This document shows positions 43,777 through 53,120 of a stretch of DNA of 64,000 nucleotides, in pieces. Source of the DNA: Fictibacillus sp. FJAT-27399 (GTDB lineage Bacteria > Bacillota > Bacilli > Bacillales > Fictibacillaceae). The stretch covers positions 877,872 to 941,871 of the forward strand of contig NZ_LMVC01000002.1 of assembly GCF_001510655.1 (NCBI RefSeq), given 5' to 3'. The translations under genes and the position numbers were made by a program. The notes beneath the pieces are model-generated. The model worked only from the letters and a program-made list of their open reading frames with translations, was not told the DNA's origin and made no database searches. Each line of letters begins with the position of its first letter. Within the stretch, counting starts at the first letter, position 1.

Positions 43777-44517
43777 ATGAGCTATCAACAATTTGCGTAT
43801 TACTATGATCAGCTAATGGAAGATGCACCGTATGATCAATGGGTTGCTTTTTTTAAACAGGCCGTTCAGTCATATGGGGGAAACGTCAGCAGTGTCCTGG
43901 ATCTTGGCTGCGGTACAGGGTCTGTGTCCATCCGCTTATCAAAACAGGGTTATGACGTAACTGGCGTTGACCTTTCTGAGGACATGCTGGTGATGGCAAA
44001 TGAAAAATCCTTGCAGCAGAAGGTGCCCGTACAATACATTCAGCAGGATATGACGGAACTGGAAGGGCTTCAGGAATTTGATGCTGCCGTCATTTTTTGT
44101 GATTCACTTAATTATATTCTTTCTGAAGAAAAGGTCTTGGCTGCGTTTCAATCCGTTTATCAGCATTTAAAAGAAGACGGCCTCTTTTTATTCGATGTAC
44201 ACAGTCTTTATAAAATTCATAACATATTTATGGGCAGCACGTTTGGATCCAACGAAGAGCCGCTTTCGTATATTTGGCAGTGCTATGAAGGGGAAGAACC
44301 AGACAGTGTTGAACATGAGCTTAGTTTCTTTGTTCAAGAGGACGAAAACCGTTATATACGATTTGATGAAGTACATATTCAAAGAACCTTGTCAATTGAG
44401 GTTTATAAAAGGATGCTTCAAAGCACCGGATTTCGAGTTATGGCAGTAACAGGAGATTTCTCTCAGAATGATATTCAGCCTGAAGCCGAACGGATATTCT
44501 TCATCTGTAAAAAATAA
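43777..44517 (+). CDS. yqeM: Class I SAM-dependent methyltransferase YqeM
   Basis: The 246-residue protein has the SAM motif VLDLGCGTGSVSIRL (about residue 40) and the acidic VTGVDLSEDML. The substrate is unknown in the family. GAGGAGC precedes the ATG. Last gene of the operon begun at yqeG; a shared terminator with comER follows. Confidence 0.88.
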   Translation: MSYQQFAYYYDQLMEDAPYDQWVAFFKQAVQSYGGNVSSVLDLGCGTGSVSIRLSKQGYDVTGVDLSEDMLVMANEKSLQQKVPVQYIQQDMTELEGLQEFDAAVIFCDSLNYILSEEKVLAAFQSVYQHLKEDGLFLFDVHSLYKIHNIFMGSTFGSNEEPLSYIWQCYEGEEPDSVEHELSFFVQEDENRYIRFDEVHIQRTLSIEVYKRMLQSTGFRVMAVTGDFSQNDIQPEAERIFFICKK

Positions 44518-44550
44518 AAAATAAGCCATGGATTGGCTTATTTTTTATTT
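44517..44550. terminator. Bidirectional terminator between yqeM and comER
   Basis: AAAAATAAGCCA (44517-44528) pairs with 44534-44545; T-runs lie on both sides. Confidence 0.85.
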
Positions 44551-44586
44551 TATTCTTGAAGGAATATTTCAAATGCTGCCGAATGA

Positions 44587-45423
44587 TTACTTTAATTCCT
44601 CTTTTACCTCGAACTGTTCACTGATTTTTTCACACTCATCGTGGTATTTTGCATGCGTACGGTCTATGACTTTATCGAAAACATCACCTGCTCCCTCGTT
44701 CAATATTCTTATTCCTTCACCAGTAATTCCGCCCTTCACGCAAACTTTCTCAATGAGTGAAGGCAAAGAAAACACTTCGTTCTCCAGCAATTTTCCCATT
44801 CCAATAATCATTTCACTGGCAAGCAATGTCGCCTGGTTTTTTGTCAAATCTGTTTTTTTAATGGAACTGTCAACAAAACATTGTACGAGATACCCAATGA
44901 ATGCCGGGCCGCAGCTTGCGATATCGGATGAGATGCGTGTCACATTTTCATCGATGATCACTGGTTTAGAGATAAACGACATCAATGATAAGAGTTTCTC
45001 TTTGTATTCCGTGTGGCATTTCGAACCAAATGTGATCAATGAGGTTCCAGAAAGGGCACGGTTTGTGATGCTTGGAATGGCGCGGGCGACACTGCAATCA
45101 AGCAAGTTTTCAATTTGTTCACAGGAAATGGGGCTTGTGATCGAGACCACGAGTTTATGTTTGGATATAAACTTTTTATTTTCAGAAAGAACATCATAGA
45201 ATTGATGCGGCTTTACACAGATGAAAAGGATATCGGCAAAACGGATCACCTCTTCAGCTGTTGCTCCCACTCGGAGTTTGGGGTGGGCAGACTGCAGACG
45301 TTCTGCTTTAGAAAGCGTCCGGTTTGTGACCATAATACGTGAAGGCTGTACAGACGATGATTCTATAAAAGATGACACTAAAATGCTCCCCATGTTCCCG
45401 GTTCCAATAAAACCTAGTTTCAC
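44587..45423 (-). CDS. comER: Late competence protein ComER (ProC-like)
   Basis: The 278-residue protein begins with the Rossmann motif LGFIGTGNMG and has the pyrroline-5-carboxylate-reductase-like C-terminal part (SCGPAFIGYLVQ, GGITGEGIR). It is transcribed opposite to the comE operon as in B. subtilis, where comER is not needed for transformation and has been linked to sporulation and biofilm control. GGAGGAG precedes the ATG. Confidence 0.9.
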   Translation of the reverse strand: MKLGFIGTGNMGSILVSSFIESSSVQPSRIMVTNRTLSKAERLQSAHPKLRVGATAEEVIRFADILFICVKPHQFYDVLSENKKFISKHKLVVSITSPISCEQIENLLDCSVARAIPSITNRALSGTSLITFGSKCHTEYKEKLLSLMSFISKPVIIDENVTRISSDIASCGPAFIGYLVQCFVDSSIKKTDLTKNQATLLASEMIIGMGKLLENEVFSLPSLIEKVCVKGGITGEGIRILNEGAGDVFDKVIDRTHAKYHDECEKISEQFEVKEELK

Positions 45424-45519
45424 TTTAACTCCTCCTCTCCCTTATCTTTCCTACCTTGATGTATATGCTTGATTTGCCCAGAATATGAAAATTGAAATAA
45501 ACGTATTGAAAGGAGACGA

Positions 45520-46155
45520 ATGATGATCAGAAAATATGATGGAGCCGTTCGCAAACTCAGCTACATTCTTCCTGCTGCGGCATGCTTGTTAGCCGTAATT
45601 TTCTATTTTGCAGGAAAAATGCCGGATGAAGTAGAGCCTGCGCAAGGCATTCCGGTCGAATTGATGGAGAATAAAGGGGCAGCGAGTAAAATAACCCCTA
45701 TTGCAAAGGATGCAGATTCTCAGAGAATTGAGATCGATATAAAAGGTGAAGTCAGGAAACCGGGAGTGTACGAGATGAAGCAAGGGGACCGAGTGATTGA
45801 TGCAGTTAATCGAGCAGGAGGTTTTTCGAAAAAAGCGGAGGAAAAAGGAGTTAACCTTTCAGCACGGGTGAAGGATGAAATGCTTCTTTACATCCCAGCT
45901 AAAGGCGAAGAACGGTTGCCGGTTGGGCCTGATGCAGGAGGACAGGATGGTGGTGGCACAACAAAGGTTAATATTAATTCTGCAGCAGAGCAGGAGCTGG
46001 AAACGCTGAATGGCATAGGTCCTTCTAAAGCCAAAGCGATCATGGCCTATCGTGAAGAGAACGGACCGTTTAAAACAATTGAGGATTTGCTGAATGTACC
46101 AGGAATTGGAGAAAAGTCTCTGGAAAACATGAAGGAACAGATTGAGGTTGACTAA
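45520..46155 (+). CDS. comEA: Competence DNA receptor ComEA
   Basis: The 211-residue protein has one N-terminal membrane segment (AACLLAVIFYFAG), an SLBB-type oligomerisation domain (GEVRKPGVYEMKQGDRVIDA), a Gly-rich linker and a helix-hairpin-helix DNA-binding domain (LNGIGPSKAKAI, VPGIGEKSLE). It binds incoming DNA at the cell surface. AAAGGAGA precedes two consecutive ATG codons; either may be used. Confidence 0.94.
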   Translation: MMIRKYDGAVRKLSYILPAAACLLAVIFYFAGKMPDEVEPAQGIPVELMENKGAASKITPIAKDADSQRIEIDIKGEVRKPGVYEMKQGDRVIDAVNRAGGFSKKAEEKGVNLSARVKDEMLLYIPAKGEERLPVGPDAGGQDGGGTTKVNINSAAEQELETLNGIGPSKAKAIMAYREENGPFKTIEDLLNVPGIGEKSLENMKEQIEVD

Positions 46156-46220
46156 GTTATCATTGACTCAAAGCAGCGTAAATGCCTACACTAAAAATAA
46201 ATAAGATTGGAGGAGAAAAG

Positions 46221-46802
46221 ATGGACCGTATTTCCTGGGATGAATATTTTATGGCACAGAGCCATCTGCTTGCCTACAGAAGCACATGTACAAGACTTGC
46301 GGTGGGAGCAACAATCGTAAGGGATAAAAGGATCATTGCGGGTGGCTACAATGGTTCCATATCCGGGGGCGTGCATTGCATAGATGAAGGTTGTTATGTG
46401 ATAGACGGCCATTGTGTGAGGACGATCCATGCCGAGATGAATGCCATTTTGCAATGTGCAAAATTTGGTGTACCAGTGGAGGGGGCAGAAATGTATGTCA
46501 CCCATTTTCCTTGTCTGCATTGCTGCCGTACGATTATTCAAAGCGGAATAAAGACACTTTACTATGCCAAAGATTATAAGAATCACCCGTACGCAATTGA
46601 ACAATTTAAAGAAGCAGGACTGGTTGTGAAGCAAGTCCCTTTTAATGACCATAATATCAACCCTCATTACATAGAACAGATGGAATTAACCTTTGAACTG
46701 TTGCGAGCTGTAGAGGAAGGTGGAGCGGGAGATCAAGAAAAACTTGAGGCTTTGAAAAGCAAGGTGCAGCATCTGTATCCCCGTTCTTTGCACTTGGAAT
46801 AA
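46221..46802 (+). CDS. comEB: Late competence protein ComEB, dCMP deaminase family
   Basis: The 193-residue protein has the zinc motifs HAEMNAI and PCLHCC of deoxycytidylate deaminases. In B. subtilis it is not required for DNA uptake but helps localise the machinery to the pole. The start at 46221 follows GGAGGAG; an in-frame ATG 39 bases upstream lacks a site. It lies 3 bp before comEC. Confidence 0.92.
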   Translation: MDRISWDEYFMAQSHLLAYRSTCTRLAVGATIVRDKRIIAGGYNGSISGGVHCIDEGCYVIDGHCVRTIHAEMNAILQCAKFGVPVEGAEMYVTHFPCLHCCRTIIQSGIKTLYYAKDYKNHPYAIEQFKEAGLVVKQVPFNDHNINPHYIEQMELTFELLRAVEEGGAGDQEKLEALKSKVQHLYPRSLHLE

Positions 46803-46805
46803 AAC

Positions 46806-49109
46806 ATGAGAGCCGGATACTTCTTCGCGATAAGTGCGGCAGCAGGCGTTTTTTTATCATCTTACCATTACATCTGGGCGATCGCAGGCATCGCTCTTTT
46901 TTATGGCAAAAAAGGTGCGAATACGTTGACCATCAGCTTTTGCTTAGCCGTATTTGTATTCTTTTACGTCTATTACCAGTTTACCGATAAGCAAAATGTG
47001 ACGAAGTTTTCTGGAGATGAACGAACCTTTACCGGGACCGTCATGACCATTCCGGAGATTGACGGAGATTTACTATCCTTCAAACTTCAAACAAAACATG
47101 AGAAATTTGTTGTTCACCATATCATACCATCTCATGGGATGCAGAAACGGCTTAAACAGCATCTTCATCAGGGGATGGTCTGTACGTTTGATGGTGAACT
47201 GATCGTCCCTGAGGGGCGGGGGAATTTCGAAGGAATGGATTACGCCTCGTACTTAAAACGCCAGAGAATCCACTGGAGCATAAAGGCGGCCCATCTTTCA
47301 GTCTCTGCTTGCCGGGATAAACCGCCTGATCTATTGGGGCATGCAGCTGCTTTGCGTGAAAAGGGCATCCGTCTGATAGAAAAAGTGGTTGAAGAGGATG
47401 TCTCCGGGATAATCAATGCTTTGGTATTTGGCTATCGTGAAAAAATACCGGTCGATATTGATGAGGCCTACCAGCGAATGGGTTTGTCACATTTGCTTGC
47501 GGTATCAGGGTTTAATGTGGCGATCATCATGGGCATGCTCTTTGCGGGCAGTCTTCGAATGGGCATCACCAGGGAAAGAGCAGCTCTAGGTATCGCTTCG
47601 GTCCTGCCTCTTTATGTTGTGATGACCGGCAGTGAAGCTTCCATCGTCCGTGCAGGTATTATGGGTATGGCGCTGCTGATGTTCCGGCGATATAGAAAGA
47701 GGATTCATCCGTTGTCACCTGTGAGCGGTGTGTGCCTTCTTATGCTTCTGATGAACCCTTATTACGTTTTTCAACTTGGTTTTCAGCTATCTTTTATGAA
47801 TGTGTTTGCTTTACTGATATCATCGCGTCTGATTTTCAGCCGATATACCTCCTACTTAGCTCAAGCTTTGGTAACTACCCTCTTATGCCAAATTGTTTCT
47901 TTCCCCGTCATTATCTATCATTTTTATGAAACGTCATTATGGTCAGTGCCTCTGAACCTTCTGTTTATTCCCTTACTGTCTTTTGTGGTTCTGCCCCTTG
48001 CCTGTCTTTCACTTCCGATTTTGTTCCTATCGCTCAATGCAGCTAAAATAATCCTTTATCTTCCTGTCATCCTCATGAAATTCACAAATTCAATCCTTCT
48101 TCACGCGCAGAAGAACAATCTTAACTTTGTGTTTGGACAGCCTCCTGCCTATCTTATCCCGATCTATTATTTTGGGATCTTCAATTTGTTCGTTCAATGG
48201 GAAAGGTATGGATGTCATAAGCGTCTGCTTTATCCTGCTTCCTTTCTTGTTTTGGCCGGTGTTTTTCATTGGAATGTTCATTCCCTTGATCCAAGCAGCA
48301 CAATTACCTATTTAAATGTTGGGCAGGGAGACAGCACCTTGATTGAACTTCCATTCAGGCAAGGGGTTTATTTAATAGATACGGGAGGAACACTGAATTT
48401 TGAAAAGGAAGAATGGAGAAAAAGAAAGGTGGATTATAATATTACGAAAGAGGTCGTTCTGCCCGCGTTAAAAGCGCGGGGGATCCGGAAGATCGATAAA
48501 TTGATATTGACGCATGGAGACATGGATCACATCGGCGGGGCTGAAACGGTTCTGTCTGGAGTCAGGATAGGTGAATTGTTGTATCCAAAAGGCACAATTG
48601 ACGGAGTGCTGGAAACCAGTGTGCTGAATCATGCGGCCAGTCTGGATATTCCTATTCGTGTTACTCAGCGCGGGCAAAGGTGGTCGGTTGGGGATCATCT
48701 TTTTTATGTACTTTCTCCTTATGGTGATGAGACCGAGAGCAATGCCCAATCCATCGTCCTATTAGCAAAGATGAAGCGTTTTTCCTTTCTATTCACTGGG
48801 GATTTAGAAGAAGAAGGGGAAAAGCGTATTTTAAGTGGAAATGCCCCTTTAAAGGCAGATTTTTTAAAGGCTGGCCATCATGGGAGTAAAACGTCGTCCT
48901 CACAGGCTTTTATCGACGCTGTTGATCCCATTTATGCCGTCATATCAGCCGGGAAAAACAATCGGTACGGACATCCACATCCGGATGTTGTGTCACGTTT
49001 CAAAAAAAATGCTGCGGTCATTTTGCGTACCGATCAGCTTGGGGATATCGAGATCCAAATGCTGGGTCACAAGTTAAAGATACATCACAGTGTAACCGGA
49101 TCCAAATAA
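46806..49109 (+). CDS. comEC: DNA internalisation channel protein ComEC/Rec2
   Basis: The 767-residue protein has an N-terminal DUF4131-type OB domain, the competence membrane domain (SHLLAVSGFNVAIIMGML, then further hydrophobic segments to about residue 480) and a C-terminal metallo-beta-lactamase-like domain (THGDMDHIGG, GHHGSKTSS). It carries single-stranded DNA across the membrane, the last domain being a probable nuclease. No clear ribosome binding site is seen in the 3-bp gap; translation is probably coupled to comEB. A terminator follows. Confidence 0.94.
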   Translation: MRAGYFFAISAAAGVFLSSYHYIWAIAGIALFYGKKGANTLTISFCLAVFVFFYVYYQFTDKQNVTKFSGDERTFTGTVMTIPEIDGDLLSFKLQTKHEKFVVHHIIPSHGMQKRLKQHLHQGMVCTFDGELIVPEGRGNFEGMDYASYLKRQRIHWSIKAAHLSVSACRDKPPDLLGHAAALREKGIRLIEKVVEEDVSGIINALVFGYREKIPVDIDEAYQRMGLSHLLAVSGFNVAIIMGMLFAGSLRMGITRERAALGIASVLPLYVVMTGSEASIVRAGIMGMALLMFRRYRKRIHPLSPVSGVCLLMLLMNPYYVFQLGFQLSFMNVFALLISSRLIFSRYTSYLAQALVTTLLCQIVSFPVIIYHFYETSLWSVPLNLLFIPLLSFVVLPLACLSLPILFLSLNAAKIILYLPVILMKFTNSILLHAQKNNLNFVFGQPPAYLIPIYYFGIFNLFVQWERYGCHKRLLYPASFLVLAGVFHWNVHSLDPSSTITYLNVGQGDSTLIELPFRQGVYLIDTGGTLNFEKEEWRKRKVDYNITKEVVLPALKARGIRKIDKLILTHGDMDHIGGAETVLSGVRIGELLYPKGTIDGVLETSVLNHAASLDIPIRVTQRGQRWSVGDHLFYVLSPYGDETESNAQSIVLLAKMKRFSFLFTGDLEEEGEKRILSGNAPLKADFLKAGHHGSKTSSSQAFIDAVDPIYAVISAGKNNRYGHPHPDVVSRFKKNAAVILRTDQLGDIEIQMLGHKLKIHHSVTGSK

Positions 49110-49140
49110 AAAGAAGCCTTTTTCAGGCTTCTTTTTATTG
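49107..49140. terminator. Bidirectional terminator between comEC and yqzM
   Basis: AAAAAGAAGCCT and AGGCTTCTTTTT flank a 5-base loop. Confidence 0.87.
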
Positions 49141-49141
49141 A

Positions 49142-49276
49142 TTATGTAGCGATAAGTTTGATAATAACTCCAATTGCAAAGATTAACGTGAAAAAACCAA
49201 AGGACCAAACGAAGCCCATGCCTGAATCGATTAAATCATTGCGTTTGCTTTGGACGTCTTTTTCGAAATGATTCAT
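49142..49276 (-). CDS. yqzM: YqzM family small membrane protein
   Basis: The 44-residue product (MNHFEKDVQSKRNDLIDSGM, then one hydrophobic helix) equals YqzM of B. subtilis, at the same place between comEC and holA. GGGAGGGTT precedes the ATG. Function unknown. Confidence 0.88.
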   Translation of the reverse strand: MNHFEKDVQSKRNDLIDSGMGFVWSFGFFTLIFAIGVIIKLIAT

Positions 49277-49429
49277 TTCCGCAACCCTCCCGTTTCGATA
49301 ATAAGTATAAGTCATTCAGATAAAAAAATCCATATTTGATTGGAAGCGTTGTCTATAAAATGCATATTCTTTTCCTTTTTTGCTACCTGTTGTCACCAAT
49401 ACTGCAGATTGGCATAGGATATCATAACA

Positions 49430-49537
49430 TTACAAGGAATAGAGCGGTTTACTCGCTGTTCACTGGGAGTCCCGGGGTCTTGGTGATCAGCGTTTAATAT
49501 AAATGAAGAAGCAGCAAAAGCTGCTTCTTCTTTTTGG
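49430..49537 (+). ncRNA. Candidate small RNA or leader ending in a strong terminator
   Basis: Between yqzM and holA, CGCTG (49455) pairs with CAGCG (49488) around a GC-rich hairpin, and 49505-49530 is a perfect 11-bp stem (GAAGAAGCAGC) with AAAA loop and TTTTT. No reading frame precedes it. It may be an attenuator for holA or an independent RNA; no family is recognised and the promoter is unclear. Confidence 0.4.
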
Positions 49538-49607
49538 TTTGATTCCTATTGAAAAAAACAGCTATACGGCATACGATAGGAACAGAGAAAGTTTGAGGTG
49601 AGTGGTT

Positions 49608-50627
49608 TTGTCGATCGTCCCATTACAAAAAAAGTTGAAACAGAAGGAATTTTCTCCGTATTATGTTCTGTACGGAACTGAATCTTATATTATTGAGCAA
49701 GCCATATCCGCCATTGTGAAGCATTCGCTGAATGAAGAGGATAAGGATTTTAACTTCTCTGTATATGATTATATGGAAACTCCTATACAAGCGATTATGG
49801 AAGATGCGGAAACGCTCCCGTTTATGGGGGACAGGCGTGTTGTCGTCGTGAAAAATGCTTATTTTCTAACGGGGGTAAAGGACAAGAGCAAAGTTGAGCA
49901 TGATCTTGCAACCGTTGAAAGATATATTCAGAATCCAGCTGAGTTTACGCTTCTCGTTTTCGTGGTCCCAGCTGAGAAATTAGATGAACGAAAGAAAATA
50001 GTTAAAACGCTGAAAAAGTCAGGAGAACTGATCGCAGCTCTCCCTTTAAGCGGTGATTCGGCAGTGGAATGGATTAAGGACCGGGCGATTCAGCGGCAAG
50101 TGCACATCGATACAGATGCAGCGCAATATTTGACGGCCAAGGTAGGAAATGAATTGATGGCACTCATTCAGGAAATGGACAAACTGGCATTATTCGTTGG
50201 GGATGGCGGAAATATCACGATACCCGTCATTGATGAACTTGTACCGAGAACACTGGAAGATAATATTTTTTCGCTCATTGATGATATTGTTCATAAAAAA
50301 ATTGACGCTGCACTAAGAACTTTTTATGACCTAGCCAAGCAGAATGAGGAACCGATTAAAATTCTCTCCCTAATGGCAAGACAGTTTCGTATTATATATG
50401 GGGTGAAAGAACTTTTTTCAAAAGGCTATGGAGAAAAACAGATTGCAGGAGCTTTAAAGCTGCATCCCTATGCAGTAAAGCTGGCTTCCAGACAAGCGAG
50501 GCTTTTTGAGGAAGAAGAGCTTCTCAGCATGCTGGATCGCATAGCTGAGGCGGATTATGAGATGAAAACAGGGAAAATGGATAAACAGCTTATTTTGGAA
50601 CTGATTATGCTGAAGATGGCAAATTAA
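49608..50627 (+). CDS. holA: DNA polymerase III delta subunit
   Basis: The 339-residue clamp-loader subunit matches YqeN: YYVLYGTESYIIEQA at the N-terminus, FMGDRRVVVVKNAYFLTG, and the helical C-terminal collar. It opens the beta clamp. TTG 49608 is preferred because GAGGTG is 8 bases upstream; GTG 49602 lies too close to it. A terminator follows. Confidence 0.9.
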   Translation: MSIVPLQKKLKQKEFSPYYVLYGTESYIIEQAISAIVKHSLNEEDKDFNFSVYDYMETPIQAIMEDAETLPFMGDRRVVVVKNAYFLTGVKDKSKVEHDLATVERYIQNPAEFTLLVFVVPAEKLDERKKIVKTLKKSGELIAALPLSGDSAVEWIKDRAIQRQVHIDTDAAQYLTAKVGNELMALIQEMDKLALFVGDGGNITIPVIDELVPRTLEDNIFSLIDDIVHKKIDAALRTFYDLAKQNEEPIKILSLMARQFRIIYGVKELFSKGYGEKQIAGALKLHPYAVKLASRQARLFEEEELLSMLDRIAEADYEMKTGKMDKQLILELIMLKMAN

Positions 50628-50672
50628 AAAACGTCCAGCCGATTGGATATCGGCTGGACATTTTTTTTTCAT
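50628..50672 (+). terminator. Terminator of holA
   Basis: GTCCAGCCGA and TCGGCTGGAC flank a 7-base loop, followed by a run of nine T. Confidence 0.88.
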
Positions 50673-50912
50673 GCTGTGTTAAATCATACTGTTGATATTG
50701 TTTTAGGTTGCCAAAAACCATCCATTTGGCAATTATAGAAGGAAAATGAAAAATACCGATTTATGTTTAAAAAATCTGATTTATGTTTAAAATCTACGCT
50801 TTTATTTTCAAGTCGTTTATACGCGACAACTTACGACAGGGTTCAACGCATTCGTTTTAAACCAGAACATCACGGACAACATGGTGAATCTTTTATTATT
50901 ATTAATATGGAA
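50673..50912. other. Intergenic stretch with possible gene remnant
   Basis: A plus-strand frame near 50820-50915 reads DRVQRIRFKPEHHGQHGES, which looks protein-like but has no start or ribosome binding site. It may be a decayed gene; the family is not recognised. Confidence 0.3.
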
Positions 50913-50917
50913 TGTCA

Positions 50918-50959
50918 TTTTTTTGAAAAGCGACTGTTAACAGTAGCTTTTCAAAAAAA
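50918..50959. other. Long hairpin between holA and rpsT
   Basis: TTTTTTTGAAAAGC (50918-50931) pairs with 50946-50959, and ACTG with CAGT, around a TTAA loop: 18 pairs with one opposing mismatch. It can work as a terminator on either strand. Confidence 0.7.
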
Positions 50960-50967
50960 GACATGAA

Positions 50968-50992
50968 AAAAACGACCTGTAAGGCCGTTTCG
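50968..50992 (-). terminator. Terminator of rpsT
   Basis: On the minus strand AAACGGCC pairs with GGTCGTTT (one wobble), followed by seven T, 16 bp after the rpsT stop. Confidence 0.75.
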
Positions 50993-51007
50993 TGTCATTT
51001 CCCGTGA

Positions 51008-51274
51008 TTATGCATTGATTCCGTTTAACGCTTTAGCAAGACGAGACTTCTGACGGGAAGCTGCATTTTTATGGATAAGTCCTTTAGTTGCCGCTTTATC
51101 AACTTTTTTAGTAGCAACTGTGAAAGCTTCTTTAGCACCTTCAGCATCTTTGTTAGCGACCTTAGTTTCAAAGTTTTTCACAGCTGTACGCATAGCAGAC
51201 TTTAAAGAAGCATTATGAACACGGTTCTTATCGTTTGTTTTTACACGTTTAATAGCAGATTTAATATTAGCCAA
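51008..51274 (-). CDS. rpsT: 30S ribosomal protein S20
   Basis: The 88-residue basic protein has the bS20 pattern ([13 protein letters not shown], then [16 protein letters not shown]). The start is TTG 51274, with GGGAGGTG 6 bases upstream, as in many Bacillus rpsT genes where a weak start helps autoregulation. Divergent from gpr. Confidence 0.95.
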   Translation of the reverse strand: MANIKSAIKRVKTNDKNRVHNASLKSAMRTAVKNFETKVANKDAEGAKEAFTVATKKVDKAATKGLIHKNAASRQKSRLAKALNGINA

Positions 51275-51427
51275 TCCATTCACCTCCCTAACATTGCAAC
51301 TGGATTGCAAAAAAATAGGACACAGAGTATTTTATCAGTTTAATTCTTCAATTGCAATACAAGAATGAAATGGCTTTTTAATGGCAAAAATAGAGACAAT
51401 ATATCTCTATCACAGGACGGTGCCAAA

Positions 51428-52543
51428 ATGAACAACAAAGATTTGGATCTGAACAACTATTCCATTCGGACAGACTTAGCGATCGAAGCACATGAAATGC
51501 TGGTAAATGAAGAGAAGATGAAGGAGAAGGAGAGCTCTGTTAAAGGCATCATCATTAAAGAACGGGATCATGATGGAATTAAATATACGAGGGTAGAGAT
51601 AGATGAAAATGGGGCACAGGCTACCGGGAAAAAACCGGGTACATATTTAACATTCGAGATGCAGGGGATTAGGGAAAAGGATTCGGAGCTTCAGGAACGG
51701 GTGCAGGAGGTCTTTGCCCGTGACTTTAAAGACTTTATTAATGAACTTGGAATTCAGGATGATGACACGTGCCTGGTTGTCGGTCTTGGAAACTGGAATG
51801 TTACTCCTGATTCTCTAGGACCCAACGTAGTGGAAAATCTATTGATCACAAAACATTTATTTGCTCTGTCGCCTGAAAATGTGGAAGAAGGGTTCCGGCC
51901 GGTCTGTGCCATCTCGCCTGGGGTCATGGGGATAACAGGGATCGAAACGAGCGATATTATTGAAGGCGTCATTCGAAAAGTTAACCCTGATTTTGTGATC
52001 GCGATCGATGCTCTGGCTTCGAGATCGCTCGAGCGGGTAAACACGACTATTCAAATCTCTGACAGTGGAATCCATCCAGGGTCTGGTGTCGGCAACAAAA
52101 GAAAAGAGCTGAGCAAAGACACACTGGGTATCCCAGTTATCGCGATCGGTATTCCTACCGTTGTCGATGCCGTTACGATCACGAGCGATGCCATTGATTA
52201 TATCCTCAAACATTTTGGCAGGGAGATCAAAGAAAAGGATAAGCCGTCCAAGTCTCTCGCACCAACATGGATGACGTTTGGGGAAAAGAAAATCCTGAAA
52301 GAAGACGATCTTCCGCCAGAAGCGGAACGGCAATCCTTCCTGGGAATGATAGGAACCCTTGATGAAGATGAAAAAAGAATGCTGATTCGGGAGGTCCTCT
52401 CTCCAATCGGACATAATCTCATGGTAACGCCAAAAGAGGTGGATACATTTATTGAGGACATGGCAAATGTTCTTGCCGTAGGATTGAACACAGCGCTTCA
52501 CAGGCAGGTTGACCAATCCAATAGTTCTTCCTATACGCACTGA
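51428..52543 (+). CDS. gpr: Spore germination protease GPR
   Basis: The 371-residue aspartic-type protease has the family start ([14 protein letters not shown], with the pro-peptide cleavage zone), ERDHDGIK, and [15 protein letters not shown]. It is made in the forespore as a zymogen and degrades SASPs such as that at 14896 during germination. The ATG at 51428 is chosen by alignment of the N-terminus with known GPR; the ribosome binding site (AGGACGG) is weak. Confidence 0.93.
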   Translation: MNNKDLDLNNYSIRTDLAIEAHEMLVNEEKMKEKESSVKGIIIKERDHDGIKYTRVEIDENGAQATGKKPGTYLTFEMQGIREKDSELQERVQEVFARDFKDFINELGIQDDDTCLVVGLGNWNVTPDSLGPNVVENLLITKHLFALSPENVEEGFRPVCAISPGVMGITGIETSDIIEGVIRKVNPDFVIAIDALASRSLERVNTTIQISDSGIHPGSGVGNKRKELSKDTLGIPVIAIGIPTVVDAVTITSDAIDYILKHFGREIKEKDKPSKSLAPTWMTFGEKKILKEDDLPPEAERQSFLGMIGTLDEDEKRMLIREVLSPIGHNLMVTPKEVDTFIEDMANVLAVGLNTALHRQVDQSNSSSYTH

Positions 52544-52606
52544 CACATAAAAGGACAAGCTGTTTCATAGGATGTAAAGAAACCAATGGTAAACGGGGTG
52601 GGTCCT

Positions 52607-52957
52607 GTGGTTAAATTTATGCTGAAGTGTTTTCTGATCACGGCTGTTTTGTTTTTCGGTGTCCTGCTTGGAATGCAGAGGGCCTCAGTAGGGATGAATC
52701 ATTTAAAAGGCAATTCAGACACAGGTAAGGCTTTGGCGATAAAGGAAAGCAAAGGACATACTGATGCTGAAGTACTGGGGGCTGCAATAGATGCTAAAGA
52801 TTTAACGGCGAAACAGAAACTATTAGAAGAGTCTAAAGCCTTCAACTTCTTTTCTTCGCTGGGTGAGAAAGTGTCTGTTCTCATTTCATCTCTTTTTCGA
52901 GCGGTCATCGGTCTTATCTCCGCAATACTTTCACAGATATTTGGATCATTAAGCTGA
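52607..52957 (+). CDS. yqxA: YqxA family protein (DUF3679)
   Basis: The 116-residue protein has one N-terminal membrane helix (CFLITAVLFFGVLLGMQRA) and an amphipathic C-terminal helix, as in B. subtilis YqxA. GTG 52607 with GGGGTGGG upstream is preferred to ATG 52586. In B. subtilis the order is gpr-spoIIP-yqxA-lepA; here yqxA follows gpr with only 63 bp between and spoIIP is absent. Function unknown. Confidence 0.8.
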   Translation: MVKFMLKCFLITAVLFFGVLLGMQRASVGMNHLKGNSDTGKALAIKESKGHTDAEVLGAAIDAKDLTAKQKLLEESKAFNFFSSLGEKVSVLISSLFRAVIGLISAILSQIFGSLS

Positions 52958-53120
52958 CAGTTATTTTCATTTAAGAAAAATAACTGTTTTTTCATGTTTG
53001 TTATCAAGTGGAACATTTCAAGGCGTCTCCACTTTTCATTTGGTTCAGCATTGAACAACGGTCTTTGTATTGCTATAATCTAAAATAGTGTACTTTGCGC
53101 AAAATGTAGGAGTGAAATGA

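Noticed and set aside
44528-45199. 223-codon plus-strand frame opposite comER
   Set aside because: comER matches a known family in the conserved place; this is its antisense shadow.
50763-50966. 67-codon frame between holA and rpsT
   Set aside because: It reads through a long hairpin and has no ribosome binding site; only a possible remnant is noted.
51857-52558. 233-codon minus-strand frame opposite gpr
   Set aside because: Antisense shadow of gpr.
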